DNA of 64,000 bases from Proteles cristata cristata (Eukaryota > Chordata > Mammalia > Carnivora > Hyaenidae). Position 1 is the first letter of the stretch, and each line of letters begins with the position of its first letter. Both the position numbers and the translations under genes were made by a program. Under the pieces are notes generated by a model, which worked only from the letters and a program-made list of their open reading frames with translations, made no database searches and was not told where the DNA came from. Positions 1 to 46,888 of this stretch are shown here, piece after piece. Location: the NCBI GenBank assembly GCA_017311185.1, contig JAESUZ010002871.1:62001-126000 (forward strand), given 5' to 3'.

Positions 1-34605
<34,605 letters not shown>

Positions 34606-34622
34606 GGCTGCTACTGTATTTC

Positions 34623-35350
34623 CTACAAAAGGAAAGAAAAGACATTAAAGAAAATACTTTATCTTGACTTATTAAAATTAAAATACTCCTGAGTTAAGAA
34701 TGATGAACTAGCAAACTTCCAAGCTGTATTTATAATCAAACTGTTGTCATTCTATAGGAGCCTGTTTTGGTATCATATCATTTTTACCTCCTATAAAATA
34801 CAAGCTTACAACATCAATTCATTTGTAAGACAACTATGATCCTTTAGTGTGCCAAGGCTCTGTTAAGAATAATCAAACTGCCAGAGGTAGCCTATGGTGC
34901 TCTGTTTTCAGCAAAATGCACTTAATGAACAATATTCAAACCATTTAAGAAATCATTCTCTTTTAGGTTACAGAATTCCTAGAGATGAGCTTCACATTTA
35001 AGCAAATGAATTGAGTTCATCATGAAATAAGTCAAGGTCTAAGACAAAAAACAGAGGTAACAATAATAAGTACAATCAAACTAGGGTCTCTTAATCCAGT
35101 CAGGAGTCTGACCCTTCTGGTTAAGGAATTTTCTGGAAACACCATGTAAACTACAGAAGTTTAGGAATCATTAAATATTTCCTATATAAATACCAGAGTA
35201 TAAAAAACTGTAACCAAAGACGACAAAATTATATAAAACACACAGTAAGAGACTTAAGTACCCGTACCCAGAGAACATGAACACTGAGTCGAGATTTCTA
35301 TGATCTCTAAATTTGGCACCTCTACAAATAAAATTAAGCTTCTGCAGTTT
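34623..35350. other. 3' end of intron 1, nothing recognised
   Basis: A short polypyrimidine-poor acceptor region (TTTCCTTTTGTAG) precedes the start-codon exon. No repeat is recognised. Confidence 0.4.
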
Positions 35351-35366
35351 AAAATATTTCCATGGA

Positions 35367-35589
35367 GGGGCACCTGGGTGGCTTAGTCGGTTAAGCATCC
35401 GACTTTTGCTTGGGTCATGATCTCGCGGTTCGACGTGGGTTCGAGCCCCGCGTCGGGCTCTGTGCTGACTGCCAGCTCAGAGCCTGGAGCCTGTTTCAGT
35501 CTGTGACTCCCTCTCTCTCTCTGGCCCTCCCCTACTCATGCTGTCTCTTGTCTCTCTCCTAGAAATAAAAAAAATAAATAAATAAATAA
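35367..35589 (+). mobile_element. SINEC-type SINE, young group
   Basis: Near-consensus with AAAATATTTCCATGGA at 35351-35366 and 35590-35605. It has a small GACGTG change in the GGTTCGTGGG box. The closest repeat upstream of the start codon. Confidence 0.93.
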
Positions 35590-35954
35590 AAAATATTTCC
35601 ATGGATTTTATGTGCTTTTTTTTATTTTTGTGTGCTTTTTAAAAACTTTAAGTATAATTTACACACAAAATTTATAAGTGTAAAATTTGGTAAGTTTTCA
35701 TAAATGTATATACCCCTGTGAAACCATTAACAATCAAGATAGTAAACATATCCATCAAAACACCAGATTTTCTTATACCCCATCATTATCCCTCCCTCTG
35801 TTGGCAATGAATAATCTACTTTCTGTCATTACAGTTTTTAGAACTGATATACATGGAATCATACAGTATATATTCTTTTTTTCTGATTTTTTTCATAATT
35901 ATTTTGAGACACATTCATGTTTGTGTTTATATCAATAGTTCATTCCTTTTTATA

Positions 35955-36174
35955 TATATTTTTTAACTTTTTAAAGTGTTTACTCATTTTTGAAAAAGAG
36001 CGAGACAGAGAGTAAGCAAGGGAGGATCAGAGAGGGAGGGAAGACACAGAATCCAAGGCAGACTCCAGGCCCTGAGTTGTCAGCACAGAGCCTGACGCGG
36101 GGCTCGAACCCACAGACTGTGAGATCATGACCCAAGCCAAACTCAGATACCTAACTAGCCACCCAGGTGCCTCT
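35955..36174 (-). mobile_element. SINEC-type SINE
   Basis: Antisense: GACGCGGGGCTCGAACCCAC and CTAGCCACCCAGGTGCC. Confidence 0.85.
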
Positions 36175-36524
36175 AGATTTTTTAAAGATTTTTTAAAGTA
36201 ATCTCGGGGCGCCTGTGTGGCTCAGTCAGTTGAACATCTGACTTCAGCTCATGATCTCAGTTTGTGGGTTCCAAGCCCCGCATGGAACTCTGTGCTGACA
36301 GCTCAGAGTCTGAAGCCTGCTTCGGATTCTGTGTCTACCTCTCTCTCTCTGCCCCTCCCCAACTCATGCTGTGTACTCCCTGTCTCAATAATAAACATTA
36401 AAAGTTTTTTTTTATTAAAAAAAAAGATTTTTTTAAGGTAATCTCTACACCCAAAATCGGGCTCAAACCCACAACCCTGAGATGCAAAGTCACATACTCT
36501 ACCAACTGAGCCAGCCAGGCACCT
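36175..36524 (-). mobile_element. Older short SINE split by a younger SINE
   Basis: An antisense short SINE (TCTCTACACCCAAAATCGGG to AACTGAGCCAGCCAGGCACC, 36425-36524) whose A-tail side was duplicated when the copy at 36206-36424 inserted. Confidence 0.78.
36206..36424 (+). mobile_element. SINEC-type SINE inside an older SINE
   Basis: Flanks AGATTTTTTAAAGTAATCTC (36186-36205) and a near-identical copy at 36425-36445. Confidence 0.9.
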
Positions 36525-36679
36525 TGCATTGCTATTTATAGCTAAGTGGTATTCCACTGTTGAGTATGCCACAATATGTTTATCTACTTACCTTTATTAA
36601 TATTACCTTTTTTAATCATATTAATACCTTAATTAATAAGATTATTCTAAGTTTGGAGTTATTACAAGTAAAACTGTCT

Positions 36680-36908
36680 GGGGCACCTGGGTGGCTCAAT
36701 CAGTTAAGTGTCCAACTCTTGCTTTCAGTTCAGGTCATGATCTCATGGTTTGTGAATTTGAGACCCACAACATGCTCTGCGCTGACAATGTGGAGCCTGC
36801 TTGGAATTCATTCTCTCTCTCTCTCACTCTCTCTCTCTCTCTCTCTTCCCCTCCCTCCCTCCCTCTCCCCCACCCTCTATCTCAAAATAAATAAACAAAA
36901 AAATAAAT
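36680..36908 (+). mobile_element. SINEC-type SINE
   Basis: GGGGCACCTGGGTGGCTCAA head, a long TC/CCTCC tract and CTCAAAATAAATAAACAAA. Confidence 0.88.
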
Positions 36909-37131
36909 AGAGATGTCATAAACACTCATATATTATGGACAAATTCTTCCATGTATCTTAGGTCAATTCCTCAGAGGAAAGGATTGGATCACCTGCTAGG
37001 TATATGTAATTCTAAAATACTGCCAAATAGTTTCCTCGAGTGACTGTACCATTTTATGTTCCTACCATCAGTATATGAGAGCTCCAGTGGTTCTACATCC
37101 TTTGTAAAGCTCTATAAGGTCAGTCTTTTTA

Positions 37132-37359
37132 TTTTTTATTTATTTATTTTTTTAATGTTTTATTTATTTCTAGGAGAGAGAGAGAGACAGCGTGAGCAAG
37201 GGAGGGTCAGAGAGAGAGGGAGTCACAGACTGAAACAGGCTCCAGGCTCTGAGCTGGCAATCAGCGCAGAGCCCGACGCGGGGCTCGAACCCATGAGCCG
37301 CAAGATCATGACCTAAGCGAAAGTCGGACGCTTAACCGACTAGGCCACCCAGGCGCCCC
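37132..37359 (-). mobile_element. SINEC-type SINE, young group
   Basis: Antisense near-consensus; perfect AAGGTCAGTCTTTTTA at 37116-37131 and 37360-37375. Confidence 0.94.
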
Positions 37360-37763
37360 AAGGTCAGTCTTTTTAAACAAAGACACTATAACATGCCTAT
37401 AATGAAACTTAACTATAGTTTTAATTTGTATCTTTCTAATGACTAGTGATGTTAACCACCTTTTCATGTGCTTTTCTATCCATGTATTTTCTTCAATGAA
37501 ATTCCTGTTCAAATCTTTGCTTGTTTCTTATTTGGGTTGTTTGCTCATTCTTGAGTTCTAAAAGTTCTTTACATATTCTGTAGACAAGTCATTTATCAGA
37601 CATATGCTTACCAAATATTTTCTCCCAATGTATGACCTATCTTTTTACTCTAACAGTGCCCTTAGAAAAGCAGAAGTCTTTATTTTTTATGAAGTCTCAT
37701 TTACCAATCTAATTCTTCTATGGGTCACACTTGTGGTATGACATTTAAGAAATTGTCTAAGAT

Positions 37764-37989
37764 TGGGGCACCTGGGTGGCTTAGTCGGTTAAGCATCCGA
37801 CTTTCGCTTAGGTCATGATCTCGCGGTCCGTGGGCTCGAGCCCCACGTCGGGCTCTGTGCTGACTGCCAGCTCAGAGCCTGGAGCCTGTTTCAGTCTGTG
37901 ACTCCCTCTCTCTCTGACCCTCCCCTGCTCACGCTGTCTCTCTCTCTCTCCTAGAAATAAATAAAACATTAAAAAAAAAAAGAAAAAAA
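37764..37989 (+). mobile_element. SINEC-type SINE, young group
   Basis: Near-consensus; perfect AAGAAATTGTCTAAGAT at 37747-37763 and 37990-38006. Confidence 0.94.
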
Positions 37990-38224
37990 AAGAAATTGTC
38001 TAAGATCACAAAGATTTTCTCCCATGTTTTCCTCTAAAGTTTTATAATTTAAAATTTTATATTTAGGTCTATGATCCATTTTGAGTTTTTATATATAGTG
38101 TTCAGTATGAATCAAGATTCACTTTGTACACACAGATATCCAATTTTTCCAACACCACTGATTGAAAAACTAACTTTTCTCCACTGTATTGCCTTTGTGC
38201 CTTTATTCAAAAAACAAATACCCA

Positions 38225-38441
38225 GGGTGCCTGGGTGGCTCAGTCGGTTAAGCATCTGACTCTCTGATTTAGGCTCAGCTCATGACCTCACGGTTCATGG
38301 GATGGAACCCCATGTCAGGCTCTGTACTGACAGCACAGAGCCTGCCTGGGATTCTTTCTTTCCCTCTCTCTCCCTGCCCCTCCTCTTCTTGCCCTCTCTC
38401 TCTCTCTCAAAATAAATAAATAAACTGAAAAAAAAAAAAAC
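38225..38441 (+). mobile_element. SINEC-type SINE
   Basis: GGTGCCTGGGTGGCTCAGTC to CTCAAAATAAATAAATAAAC; no clear target duplication. Confidence 0.86.
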
Positions 38442-38532
38442 CAAAAAACCTGCCCAACACGTTTATATTTATCTCCGGTTCTTTGTTCCACTGATCTATT
38501 TGTCGGTACTACACGATCTTGATTACTGTAGC

Positions 38533-38733
38533 TTTTTTCTTTTTTTTAAGTTTATTCATTTATTTCGGGAGAGAGAACACAAAGGGCAGAAGGACAGGGA
38601 GGAGAGACAGAATCCCAAAGGAGCTCTGTGCTGTCAGTGCAGAGTCTGATGCAGGACTTGAACTCATGAACTGCAAGATCATGACCTGAGCCAAAGAGTC
38701 GGATGCTTAACCAACTGAGCCACCCAGGTGCCA
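38533..38733 (-). mobile_element. SINEC-type SINE
   Basis: Antisense; GATTACTGTA and AATTACTGTA flank it. Confidence 0.87.
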
Positions 38734-38935
38734 CAATTACTGTACCTTTATAATAAATCTTGAAATCAGGAAATGTTAGTCTTCAACTCTGTTCTTTTTC
38801 AAAACTGTTTTGATTATTCTATTCTAGGTCCTTTGCATTTCAATAAGCATTTTAGAATGAGCTTGTCCATTTCTACCCCAAATAAAAGCCTACTAGAATT
38901 TTAACTGCGATTATGTAGAAACTGTACATCAATTT

Positions 38936-39160
38936 GGGGCGCCTGGGTGGCTTAGTCGGTTAAGCGTCCGACTTTCACTTAGGTCATGATCTCGCGGTTC
39001 TGGGTTCGAGCCCCGCATCAGGCTCTGTGCTGACTGCCAGTTCAGAGCCTGGAGCCTGTTTCAGAGTCTGTGTCTCCCTCTCTCTCTGACCCTCCCCTGC
39101 TCACGCTGTCTCTCTCTCTCTCTCTCTCCTAGAAATAAATAAAACATTAAAAAAAAAAAA
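38936..39160 (+). mobile_element. SINEC-type SINE, young group
   Basis: Near-consensus; flanks GAAACTGTACATCAATT (38918-38934) and GAAGCTGTACATCAATT (39161-39177). Confidence 0.93.
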
Positions 39161-39602
39161 GAAGCTGTACATCAATTAAAGGAGGACTGTCAATACTGAG
39201 TCTTCGAACCCATGGACAAGGTTTACCTCTGCATTTACTTAGACTGCTAAAAATTTCTCTCATCAATGTTTTGTAGTTTATAGCATATGTCTTTCACATC
39301 AGATTTTGCTTACATAATAATTAATGCTATTATAAATGACACTGTTTCCTTTTTAACTCAATTTCCAATTATTCTTTGCTGCTACATAGAAGTACAACTA
39401 ATATTTATATCTTGATCTTGTACAAAGCAATCTTTACACAGTTGCTTACAAGTTGTAATGTTTTGTAGGTACCATCAATTTTCTACATAGATAATAATGT
39501 GCCTATGAATAATGACTAATTCTACTTCTTTCTTTCCAATATAGATGTATTTTCTTTTTCTTGTCATACTGTAGTAGGTAGAACACCCGTTACAATGTTC
39601 AA

Positions 39603-40145
39603 GAGAAATGCTGACCAAAGAAGATATACAAGTGACCAATTAGCACATGAAAAAGTACGCAGCATCATTAATCATAGCAGTATTATTCACAATAACTAAA
39701 TGGTAAAAACAACCCAAATATCCATCAAAAAAATGAATGGATAAACATAATGTAATATATCTATACAATGAAATATTATAAAAAGGAACTGAATTTTGAT
39801 AAATGCTGTAACATGGATGACCCCTGAAAAACCTTTAACTAAATGAAATAAGCCAGACACAGAAGGACAAATATTATATGGTTCTTATATGAGGTACACT
39901 GAATAGATAAATTCATAGAGACATAAGTAAAACAGAGGTTACCCAGGCCTAGGAGAGGGGAGCATGGAGAGTTATTGTTGAATGGGTATAGAGTTTAGGT
40001 TGGGGATGATGAGAAAGTTTTGGGTATAGTAGTGACAATGGTTATTCAACACTGCCAATATATTTAATGCCACTGAAATGTATATTTACAAATGGTTAAG
40101 ATGATAAATGTAATGTATATTTACCACAATAAAAAAAAAAGAAAG
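39603..40145 (+). mobile_element. L1 3'-UTR insertion
   Basis: AGAAATGCTGACCAAAGAAG to AATGTATATTTACCACAAT plus poly-A, sense, inside the antisense ancient L1. Confidence 0.78.
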
Positions 40146-40424
40146 AGAATGCTTCAATAAGCATCTCTTTACATTAATCAGGGCTTCAGTTAAGTTACAG
40201 AGTAAATTCCTAAAATCAGCTTTCTAGATCAGAGTATATAAACCCATGTATACCTTTTATTATATGCTACCTTCGTCTTGCCTTTAAAAAAAAATATCAA
40301 TTTACCATGGCAACAGTAATGTATCTATAGCCCAATGGGTATTATAATTGTATTTGTTTATTGTGTTAGAGTAAAATTGGTATAGGGAGGGTGTTTTAAT
40401 ACACATTTCTTTGATTTAAAAAAA
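40146..40424. other. Unassigned AT-rich sequence
   Basis: Under 300 bases between the L1 tail and the short SINE; no recognised feature. Confidence 0.3.
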
Positions 40425-40530
40425 AAGCTGGCTTAGTAAGTAGAGCACATGACTCTTGATTTCAAGGTCTTGAGTTCGAGCCCCATGTTAGGTGTAGATA
40501 TCACTTAAATAAATAAATATTTTTTAAAGA
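40425..40530 (+). mobile_element. Older short tRNA-Lys-derived SINE
   Basis: AGCTGGCTTAGTAAGTAGAG and TTGAGTTCGAGCCCCATG retain tRNA A- and B-box shape; the tail is AAATAAATAAAT. Confidence 0.75.
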
Positions 40531-41174
40531 AGTCTTGAAAGTAAACATCTTCATTTTGTTCCTAATCTTATGAGGAAATTATTCACTCTTTTATCAGAAA
40601 ATATGATGTTATTTGTAGGTTTTTCAGAAATGCTCTTTATGAAGGTAAGAAAGTTCTTTCCTATTCCTGAGACTTTTATCAGGAATAGATGTTACACTTT
40701 ATCACACGGTTTTTCTGCATCTGCTGAGGTGATATATCTTTTATCTTTGTTTAATATAGTGTATTACAATGATTAATTTTCAAGTTATTAATCACTGCAT
40801 TCCTGAAATAAACCCACTTGGTCATAATATATTATCATTTGAATTCTTGAATTCTATCTGCTAAAATTTGGTTTGAAATCTTATATATGTTAATGAAGGA
40901 TACTGGTCTGCTGTTTTCTTGTTATGTCTTTATCTGATTTGGTATCAAAGTAATATAGTCTCACAAAATGAGGTGGGAAGAATGTCTTCCTCCTCAATTT
41001 TCTGGAGGAGTTTGTATACGATTGGTATTATTTCTTCCTTAAATCTTTGACAGAATTCATCTGCAAAATCATTTGGGCCTGGAGCTTTCTTTGTAGATAG
41101 GTTTTTAACCATAAATTCCATTGCTTTAACATATATAGGGCTATTTAGGTTACCTACTTCCTTTCTTAGTTTCT

Positions 41175-41525
41175 ATCTGTATTAGCCCATGCAGGCTGCT
41201 ATACCAGAATACCACAGACTGAGTGGCTTATAAACAACAGAAATTTATTTCCCATAGTTCTTGAGGCTGGGAAGTCCAAGATCAAGGCACTGGCAGATTC
41301 ACTGTCTACAGATACTGGTTTCCCAGTTCACAAAAGGTTGTAATTTCCTATAACTTCACATGACTGAAGAGGCGAAGGTATCTCTCTGGGATCTCTTTCA
41401 AAACAAGGCACTAATTCCATTCATGAGGGTTTCTCCTAAAGCCTCACCTCCAAGTGCAATCACCACATTGGGGGTTAGGTTTCAAAACAAGGGGGAGGGG
41501 TGCAACCATTCAGTCTACATTAGCA
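41175..41525 (+). repeat. Ancient interspersed repeat, family not named
   Basis: CCCATGCAGGCTGCTATACC, GAGTGGCTTATAAACAACAG, AAATTTATTTCCCATAGTTC and CCACATTGGGGGTTAGG form a repeat common in placental genomes. It is inserted in the antisense L1. Confidence 0.6.
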
Positions 41526-42308
41526 CTGTCTTTCAAGGAATCTGTCCACTTCACCTAAATTATCAAATTTACTGGGACAAAGTTGTTCATAATACTTATT
41601 ATACTTTTGATAACTGTAGTATGTATAGTGACATCACACCTCTCATTCCCAGTATTAATAATTTGTGTCTTCTTTTTCCCTGGCCACTCTGGAAACTAGA
41701 AATTTATTGATTTTATTCATCTTCTCTAAGAACCAGCTTGTGGTGTCATTAATTTTTCTCTATTGCTTTTGTTTTATATTCCATTGATTTCTATCTTGAT
41801 ATTTATTATTTCCTTCCCTCTGTTTATGTAGAATTTAATTTGCTCTTCCTTTTCTAGTTTCTTTAGGTAGAAACAAGTCATTGATTGAGACCTTTCTTCT
41901 CCTCTATTGTAGGTATTTAGTGTTACAAATCCCCAAAGTAGTGTTTTAGTGGCATCCAACAAATTTATATATGTTATGTCTTCTTTTTATTCAGTTCAGA
42001 ATGCTTTTTAATTTCCCTTTCCTAAAATATTTTCTTTGACCAATGAACTATTTATGTTTTTTAGTTTCCAAATCTTGTACTTGGGGATTTTCCAAGAATC
42101 ATTGGTTGTTAATTTCTAATTTAATTACACTGTAGTCAAGAATATATTATATATGACTTGAATTCTTTTACATGTATTAAGAATAGATTTATGGCTAAGA
42201 GTATGGCCTATCTTGATAAATATACATTGTGTACTTTAGCATGTACATTCTATTGATGGACAGAGGTCTCTACAGATGACAATCTAGTAGGTTAATAGTG
42301 TTGTTCAA

Positions 42309-42530
42309 GGGGTGCCTGGGTGGCTCAGTCAGTTAAGCGTCCGACTTCAGCTCAGGTCATGATCTCACGGTTCGTGGGTTCGAGCCCCACGTCGGGCTCT
42401 GTGCTGACAACTAGCTCAGAGCCTGGAGCCTGCTTCAGATTCTGTGTCTCCCCCTCTCTCTCTGTCCCTCCCCTGCTCATGCTCTGTCTCTCTTGCTCTC
42501 AAAAATAAATAAAACATAAAAAAAAATTTA
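42309..42530 (+). mobile_element. SINEC-type SINE
   Basis: GGGGTGCCTGGGTGGCTCAG to CTCAAAAATAAATAAAACAT, little diverged but lacking the young-group TTCGCTT bases. Confidence 0.9.
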
Positions 42531-43494
42531 ATATAATAAAATTAAAATTAAAAAATAAAATTAACATGTAGTCTAATAATTAAATTTTATACTCCACTAC
42601 TGCTACGATAATCTTTCAGAATCCATTTAATTTCACCTTACTGTTTAGAATGGCATACATTTCAATGAATAAATGCTGTTAACATCAACAAAATGGCAAT
42701 AATTTCAATTTATAAAGCTAGACATAGGTTATACAGTTCTCCCACTCTAACAAAAAGATTTCTAACAGTTTCAAAAATATCTGTGTGTTCCTTGGTGTTC
42801 TAAACCATGCAGAAGGAATGGTGAACTTCATTTAAACCACAAAGAGAGCACAGTTTTATCAAAGTTATTTGCTACATTTAAGCAATTTAAAATAGGGCCT
42901 TGGAGAATCCATTTAGATGGCATTATCAACATCAGCTCCACTAGCTGGGTCATGGAACTACAAAATTGAAAAAGTCATTTCAAAAAAAAAATTGGTTCCT
43001 TTTTCAGAACACAAAGCAGTGTAATTCTCTGCTGTTGCACCTGCCACTGAACGTTTTGTAAAGAAGGAGGGCTGTAGAAAAAGGCTGCAAATACAAATGC
43101 CTTAACGGGGTCAGGCAGGATAGAAAAGTCGTGGGAACTAGAGAACACAGGCAGCCACTTCTTGTCAGATCCATCCAATTGTTGCCAAATGGACTTGGAC
43201 CAGAATTTCTTTTTTGCCTTTTTAAAAGAAGCCAGAAATCAGAGTTTTTGTGTAAATCTCCAAGTTTTAAAATATTGGCAACTAATTCAGAATTCTTAAA
43301 CACTGCTAAGTTCAAAACACATTAACAGGGTATATATTCACTCTAAAGATTAAAAGTCTAGAAAAGAACAATTTATAAATGCCATTCAAAAAATTTTTTG
43401 ACCTGGTTAAATACTTAACTTCACCGTTAATGATATATGAGCCAATAAAGCTAACTGTATACCAAATTGATAATATAATCACATAGAAGGGAAT
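42531..43494. other. Unassigned, relatively complex sequence
   Basis: Apart from an AT-rich start there is no SINE or L1 pattern here. The part at 42900-43320 is less AT-rich and non-repetitive. Short open frames on both strands match nothing I know. Confidence 0.4.
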
Positions 43495-44215
43495 AAAAAA
43501 AGAACAAAATGATACTAGACGTCCTTGGAGAAATGCCCAATTCCAAGGTTGGGCAAGAAAAACACAAGATATACCTAGAACATCTTACACAAGAAGAAAA
43601 AAAGCACTACTCATATACTAATGGGAGTCCTTATCAAAAGGACACAGGAACTAGTTTGAAGAGTCTCCCTCTGGCCAAAATGGGAATGATTTTAGTGTCA
43701 AAATGAATAACAATAATGGATTATAACACATGGATTTTTTTTAATGTTTATTTATCTTTGACAGAGAGAGAAACACAGCACAAATAGGCAAGAGGCAGAG
43801 AGAGAGGGAGACACAAAATCCAAAGGAGTCTCCAGGCTCTGAACTGTTTGCACTGAGCCCAACATGGGGACTGAACTCAGGACTGTGACCTGAGCCGAAA
43901 TCAGACACTTAATAGACTGAGCCATCCAGGCATCTCTCACATTGATGTTTTTAAAGCCCTGAGTCCACACTGATATTATAAAATAAATGAATGAAGGGGA
44001 AAGAAGTAAGGCTCTTCAGAATGCTAACTAATAATCATGAAAGGGATGATCAACAACCATTTTACAGTCATCTCAGTATTCAATTTCAAGCAAGAATTAT
44101 CAGTGGATGTCAAAACCACTGGGAGGAAGACTGTTGGATACAGAATATTTGTACAATCCCAAGGTCTTTTTCCAGTTATACTAATAATTACAAATGAATA
44201 AAATATACTACCAGA
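43495..44215 (+). mobile_element. Old L1M-type 3' UTR, interrupted
   Basis: GAAGAGTCTCCCTCTGGCCA and AATGAATAACAATAATGGAT fit an old L1M 3' UTR. A SINE splits it. Confidence 0.55.
43737..43937 (-). mobile_element. SINEC-type SINE
   Basis: Antisense diverged copy; CACATGGAT and CACATTGAT flanks. Confidence 0.85.
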
Positions 44216-44365
44216 GAAAGCTAGTGGCCACCACTTTAATCAAGTAATCAAAATTAACATCATTAATGACTGGTCAAACTTTTATTACATGCCTTCTGAT
44301 GTGAGGCACCAAGGAGACCACGTTAGTTATGAACCATTCCTGATATTTTAAAAATTCATGGTCTT

Positions 44366-44603
44366 GGGGCACCTGGGTGGCTCAGTCAGTTAAGTATTCA
44401 GCTTTTGATTTCAGTTCAGATCATGAGCTCATGGTTTGTGGAATTGAGTTCTGCGTCAGCATCAGTGTGGAGCTTGCTTGGGATTCTCTCCCTCTCTCTC
44501 CCCCCCTCCCCCACTCATGCACCTGCTTGCATGCATGTGCACTCGCTCTCTCTCCCTCTCTCTCAAAATAAACAAACTTTAAAATAAATAAATAAATAAT
44601 AAA
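44366..44603 (+). mobile_element. SINEC-type SINE
   Basis: GGGGCACCTGGGTGGCTCAG to CTCAAAATAAACAAACTTTA, then (AAAT)n. Confidence 0.87.
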
Positions 44604-44639
44604 AATACACAGCCCTAATCTAATCATGAGGGGTTAGAC

Positions 44640-45838
44640 AACCTCAAACTAATGGGGGAAAACTCTAGTCAATGGAAACAAAAGCAAAAAATAAACTATT
44701 GGGGCTACATGAAAATAAAAAGCTTTTTCACAGCAAAGAAAACCATCAGCAAAATGACAAAGCAATCTACTGAATAGGAGGAGATATTTGCAAATGATTA
44801 GCAATAACAAACTAATACCTAATATATAAACTTAAACAACTCAACACCAAAAAACTTCAAACACTACAATTTAAAAAAGGGTAGAGGATATGAATAGATG
44901 GTTTCCCAAAGAAGACATAGATATAGCCAAAAGGGACATAAGAACATCACTAATTATCAGGGAAATTTGTATCGAAGCCACAAAGAAATATCACCGCACA
45001 CCAGTCAGAATGGTAAGTATCAAAAAGACAAGAAATAACAAGCACTGGTGAGGATATAGAAAAAAAGGAACTCTTGTATACTGTTGGTGGGAATGTAAAT
45101 TAGTGCAGCTACTACGGAAAACAGTATGGAGGTTCCTCAAAAAATTCAAACTAGAACCACCACATGATGTATTCATTCCACTACTGGGTATTTACCCAAA
45201 GCAAAGAAAAACACTAATTCAAAATGATATATGCATCCTTATGTTTACTGCAGCATTATTTACAATAGCCAAGATATTAACCCAAGTGTCCACCGATAGA
45301 TGAATGGATAAAGATGCAGTATATATACACAATGGAATATTACTCAATCATAAAAAAAAAAAGAATGAGATCTTGCCATTCACAAAAGCATGGACTGCCC
45401 TGGAAGGTATTATGCTAAGTGACATGTAAGACAGAGAAAGATACATATATAACTTCATTTATATGTAGAATCTAAAAAAAATTAACCAAAACAAACAAAA
45501 CCAGAAACAGACCCACAAATATAGAGAACTGATAAGTTACCACAGAGGAGGACAGGATGGGCAAAATGTGTGAAGTGGAGTGGGAAGTACAGCTTCCAGT
45601 TACATAAAGAGTAAGTCACAAAGATGACAGGCACAGCACAGGTAATACAGTCAATCGCATAGTAATAGTGGTGTATAGTGATAGATGGTAGCTACACTTT
45701 GTGGTGAGCACAGCATAATATAAAGAGCTGTGGAATCACTACTGTGTAGACTTAAAACTAGTGTAACGTTGCATGTCAGCTATAATCGAATCAAATAAAT
45801 TAATAAATACTAGAGGGCAAAATTCTAAAAAAAAAAAA
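44640..45838 (+). mobile_element. L1 3'-end copy
   Basis: From AATGGAAACAAAAGCAAAAA through GATATAGCCAAAAGGGACAT and ACTGTTGGTGGGAATGTAAA to a poly-A end; a 5'-truncated carnivore L1 of about 1.2 kb. Confidence 0.85.
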
Positions 45839-45879
45839 TGTCAGTGTAATGAAAGGGAGAAAGGTTCAAATACCATTCC

Positions 45880-46245
45880 AGATTAAAATAGATTCAAATC
45901 TGAGATCAAAACAAGCGACAACAAAAAGGAAAACCTCCAAATACTTAGAAATTAAACACGCTACTAAATAACTCGTGATTGAAGAGGAAGTTTAAGGAAA
46001 TTACAAAATATTTTGAACTAAAGAAAAGAGAAAACATATCAAAATTTGTGTAATGCAACTAAAGCAGCACTTACAGAAAAAATATTATTAGGTGCTTATT
46101 AGAAAAAGAGCAAACTGATAATCCAAACCTCAATTTCAAGAAACTAAAAAAGAGCAAAATAAACCCAAAGAGATCAGAAGGAAGAAAATAAAAGAGGAAG
46201 AAATGAAAATGTCCTTATTACAGACATGATTCTCCAATTAATTAC
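45880..46245 (+). mobile_element. L1 ORF2 fragment
   Basis: GTGTAATGCAACTAAAGCAG and CTCAATTTCAAGAAACTAAA are the region just upstream of RT in ORF2, diverged. Confidence 0.65.
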
Positions 46246-46327
46246 CAAATAAATGATAACTAATGTGTGATCCTAGAATGAATCTGGGAAAAGAAAAACA
46301 AAAAACAGCTATAAAACACAGCACTGG

Positions 46328-46528
46328 AGGGGAACCTGGGTGGCTCAGTTGGTTAAGCATCCGACATTGGCTCAGGTAATGATCTCGTGGTTCACGGGGT
46401 CAAGCCCTGCATTGGTCTCTATGCTGAGAGCTCAGACCCCAGAGGCTGCTTCATATTCTGTGCCTTCCTCTCTCTGCCCCTCCCCTGCTCATGCTCTGTC
46501 TCTCAAAAATAAATGTTAAAAAAAATTT
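46328..46528 (+). mobile_element. SINEC-type SINE
   Basis: GGGGAACCTGGGTGGCTCAG to CTCAAAAATAAATGTTAAAA. Confidence 0.87.
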
Positions 46529-46685
46529 TTTTAAAGAATAGTATTGGACAAATTTCAATGTAGACTATATATTAACTTTACAACAAAGCTGATTTTCCTA
46601 ATGTGATCATTGTATTGTATAACACAATGACCTTGTTCTTAAGAAATACATGCTTTAATGGTTTAATCAAAAAATAATACTACAC

Positions 46686-46880
46686 AGGGTGCCTGGATAG
46701 CTCAGTCAGTTGAGCATCCAACTCTTAGTTTTTCTGCTCAGGTCATGATGTGGATCGAGCCCCACATCAGGCTCTGTGCTGTAAGCAGAGCCTGCTTAAG
46801 GTTCTCTCTCTGTCCTGCTCTGCTTCTCTCCCCCTATCGTGCGCGCTCTCTCTCTCTAAAATTAAAGTAATAATAATAAT
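46686..46880 (+). mobile_element. SINEC-type SINE, internally shortened
   Basis: GGGTGCCTGGATAGCTCAGT head, a missing box after TCATGATG, then a TC tract. Confidence 0.83.
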
Positions 46881-46888
46881 CTGTGTAC

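Larger units (their letters stand above)
35606..42305 (-). mobile_element. Long ancient L1, antisense, heavily interrupted
   Basis: Pieces at 35606-35952, 36525-36679, 36909-37131, 37376-37763, 38007-38224, 38442-38532, 38734-38935, 39178-39600 and 40533-42305 run in order from L1M 3' UTR through ORF2 RT to endonuclease on the minus strand. Many SINEs, an L1 3' end and another repeat have been inserted since. Confidence 0.68.

Noticed and set aside
40425..40500. tRNA-Lys-like sequence (also at 10404, 23275, 46889 and 48181)
   Set aside because: A- and B-box-like motifs are present, but the folds are degenerate and each has a SINE A-rich tail, so these are tRNA-derived SINEs, not tRNA genes.
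43004..43315. 103-codon minus-strand frame
   Set aside because: No recognisable domain, an opposing frame of similar length, and no splice or start context; treated as non-coding.
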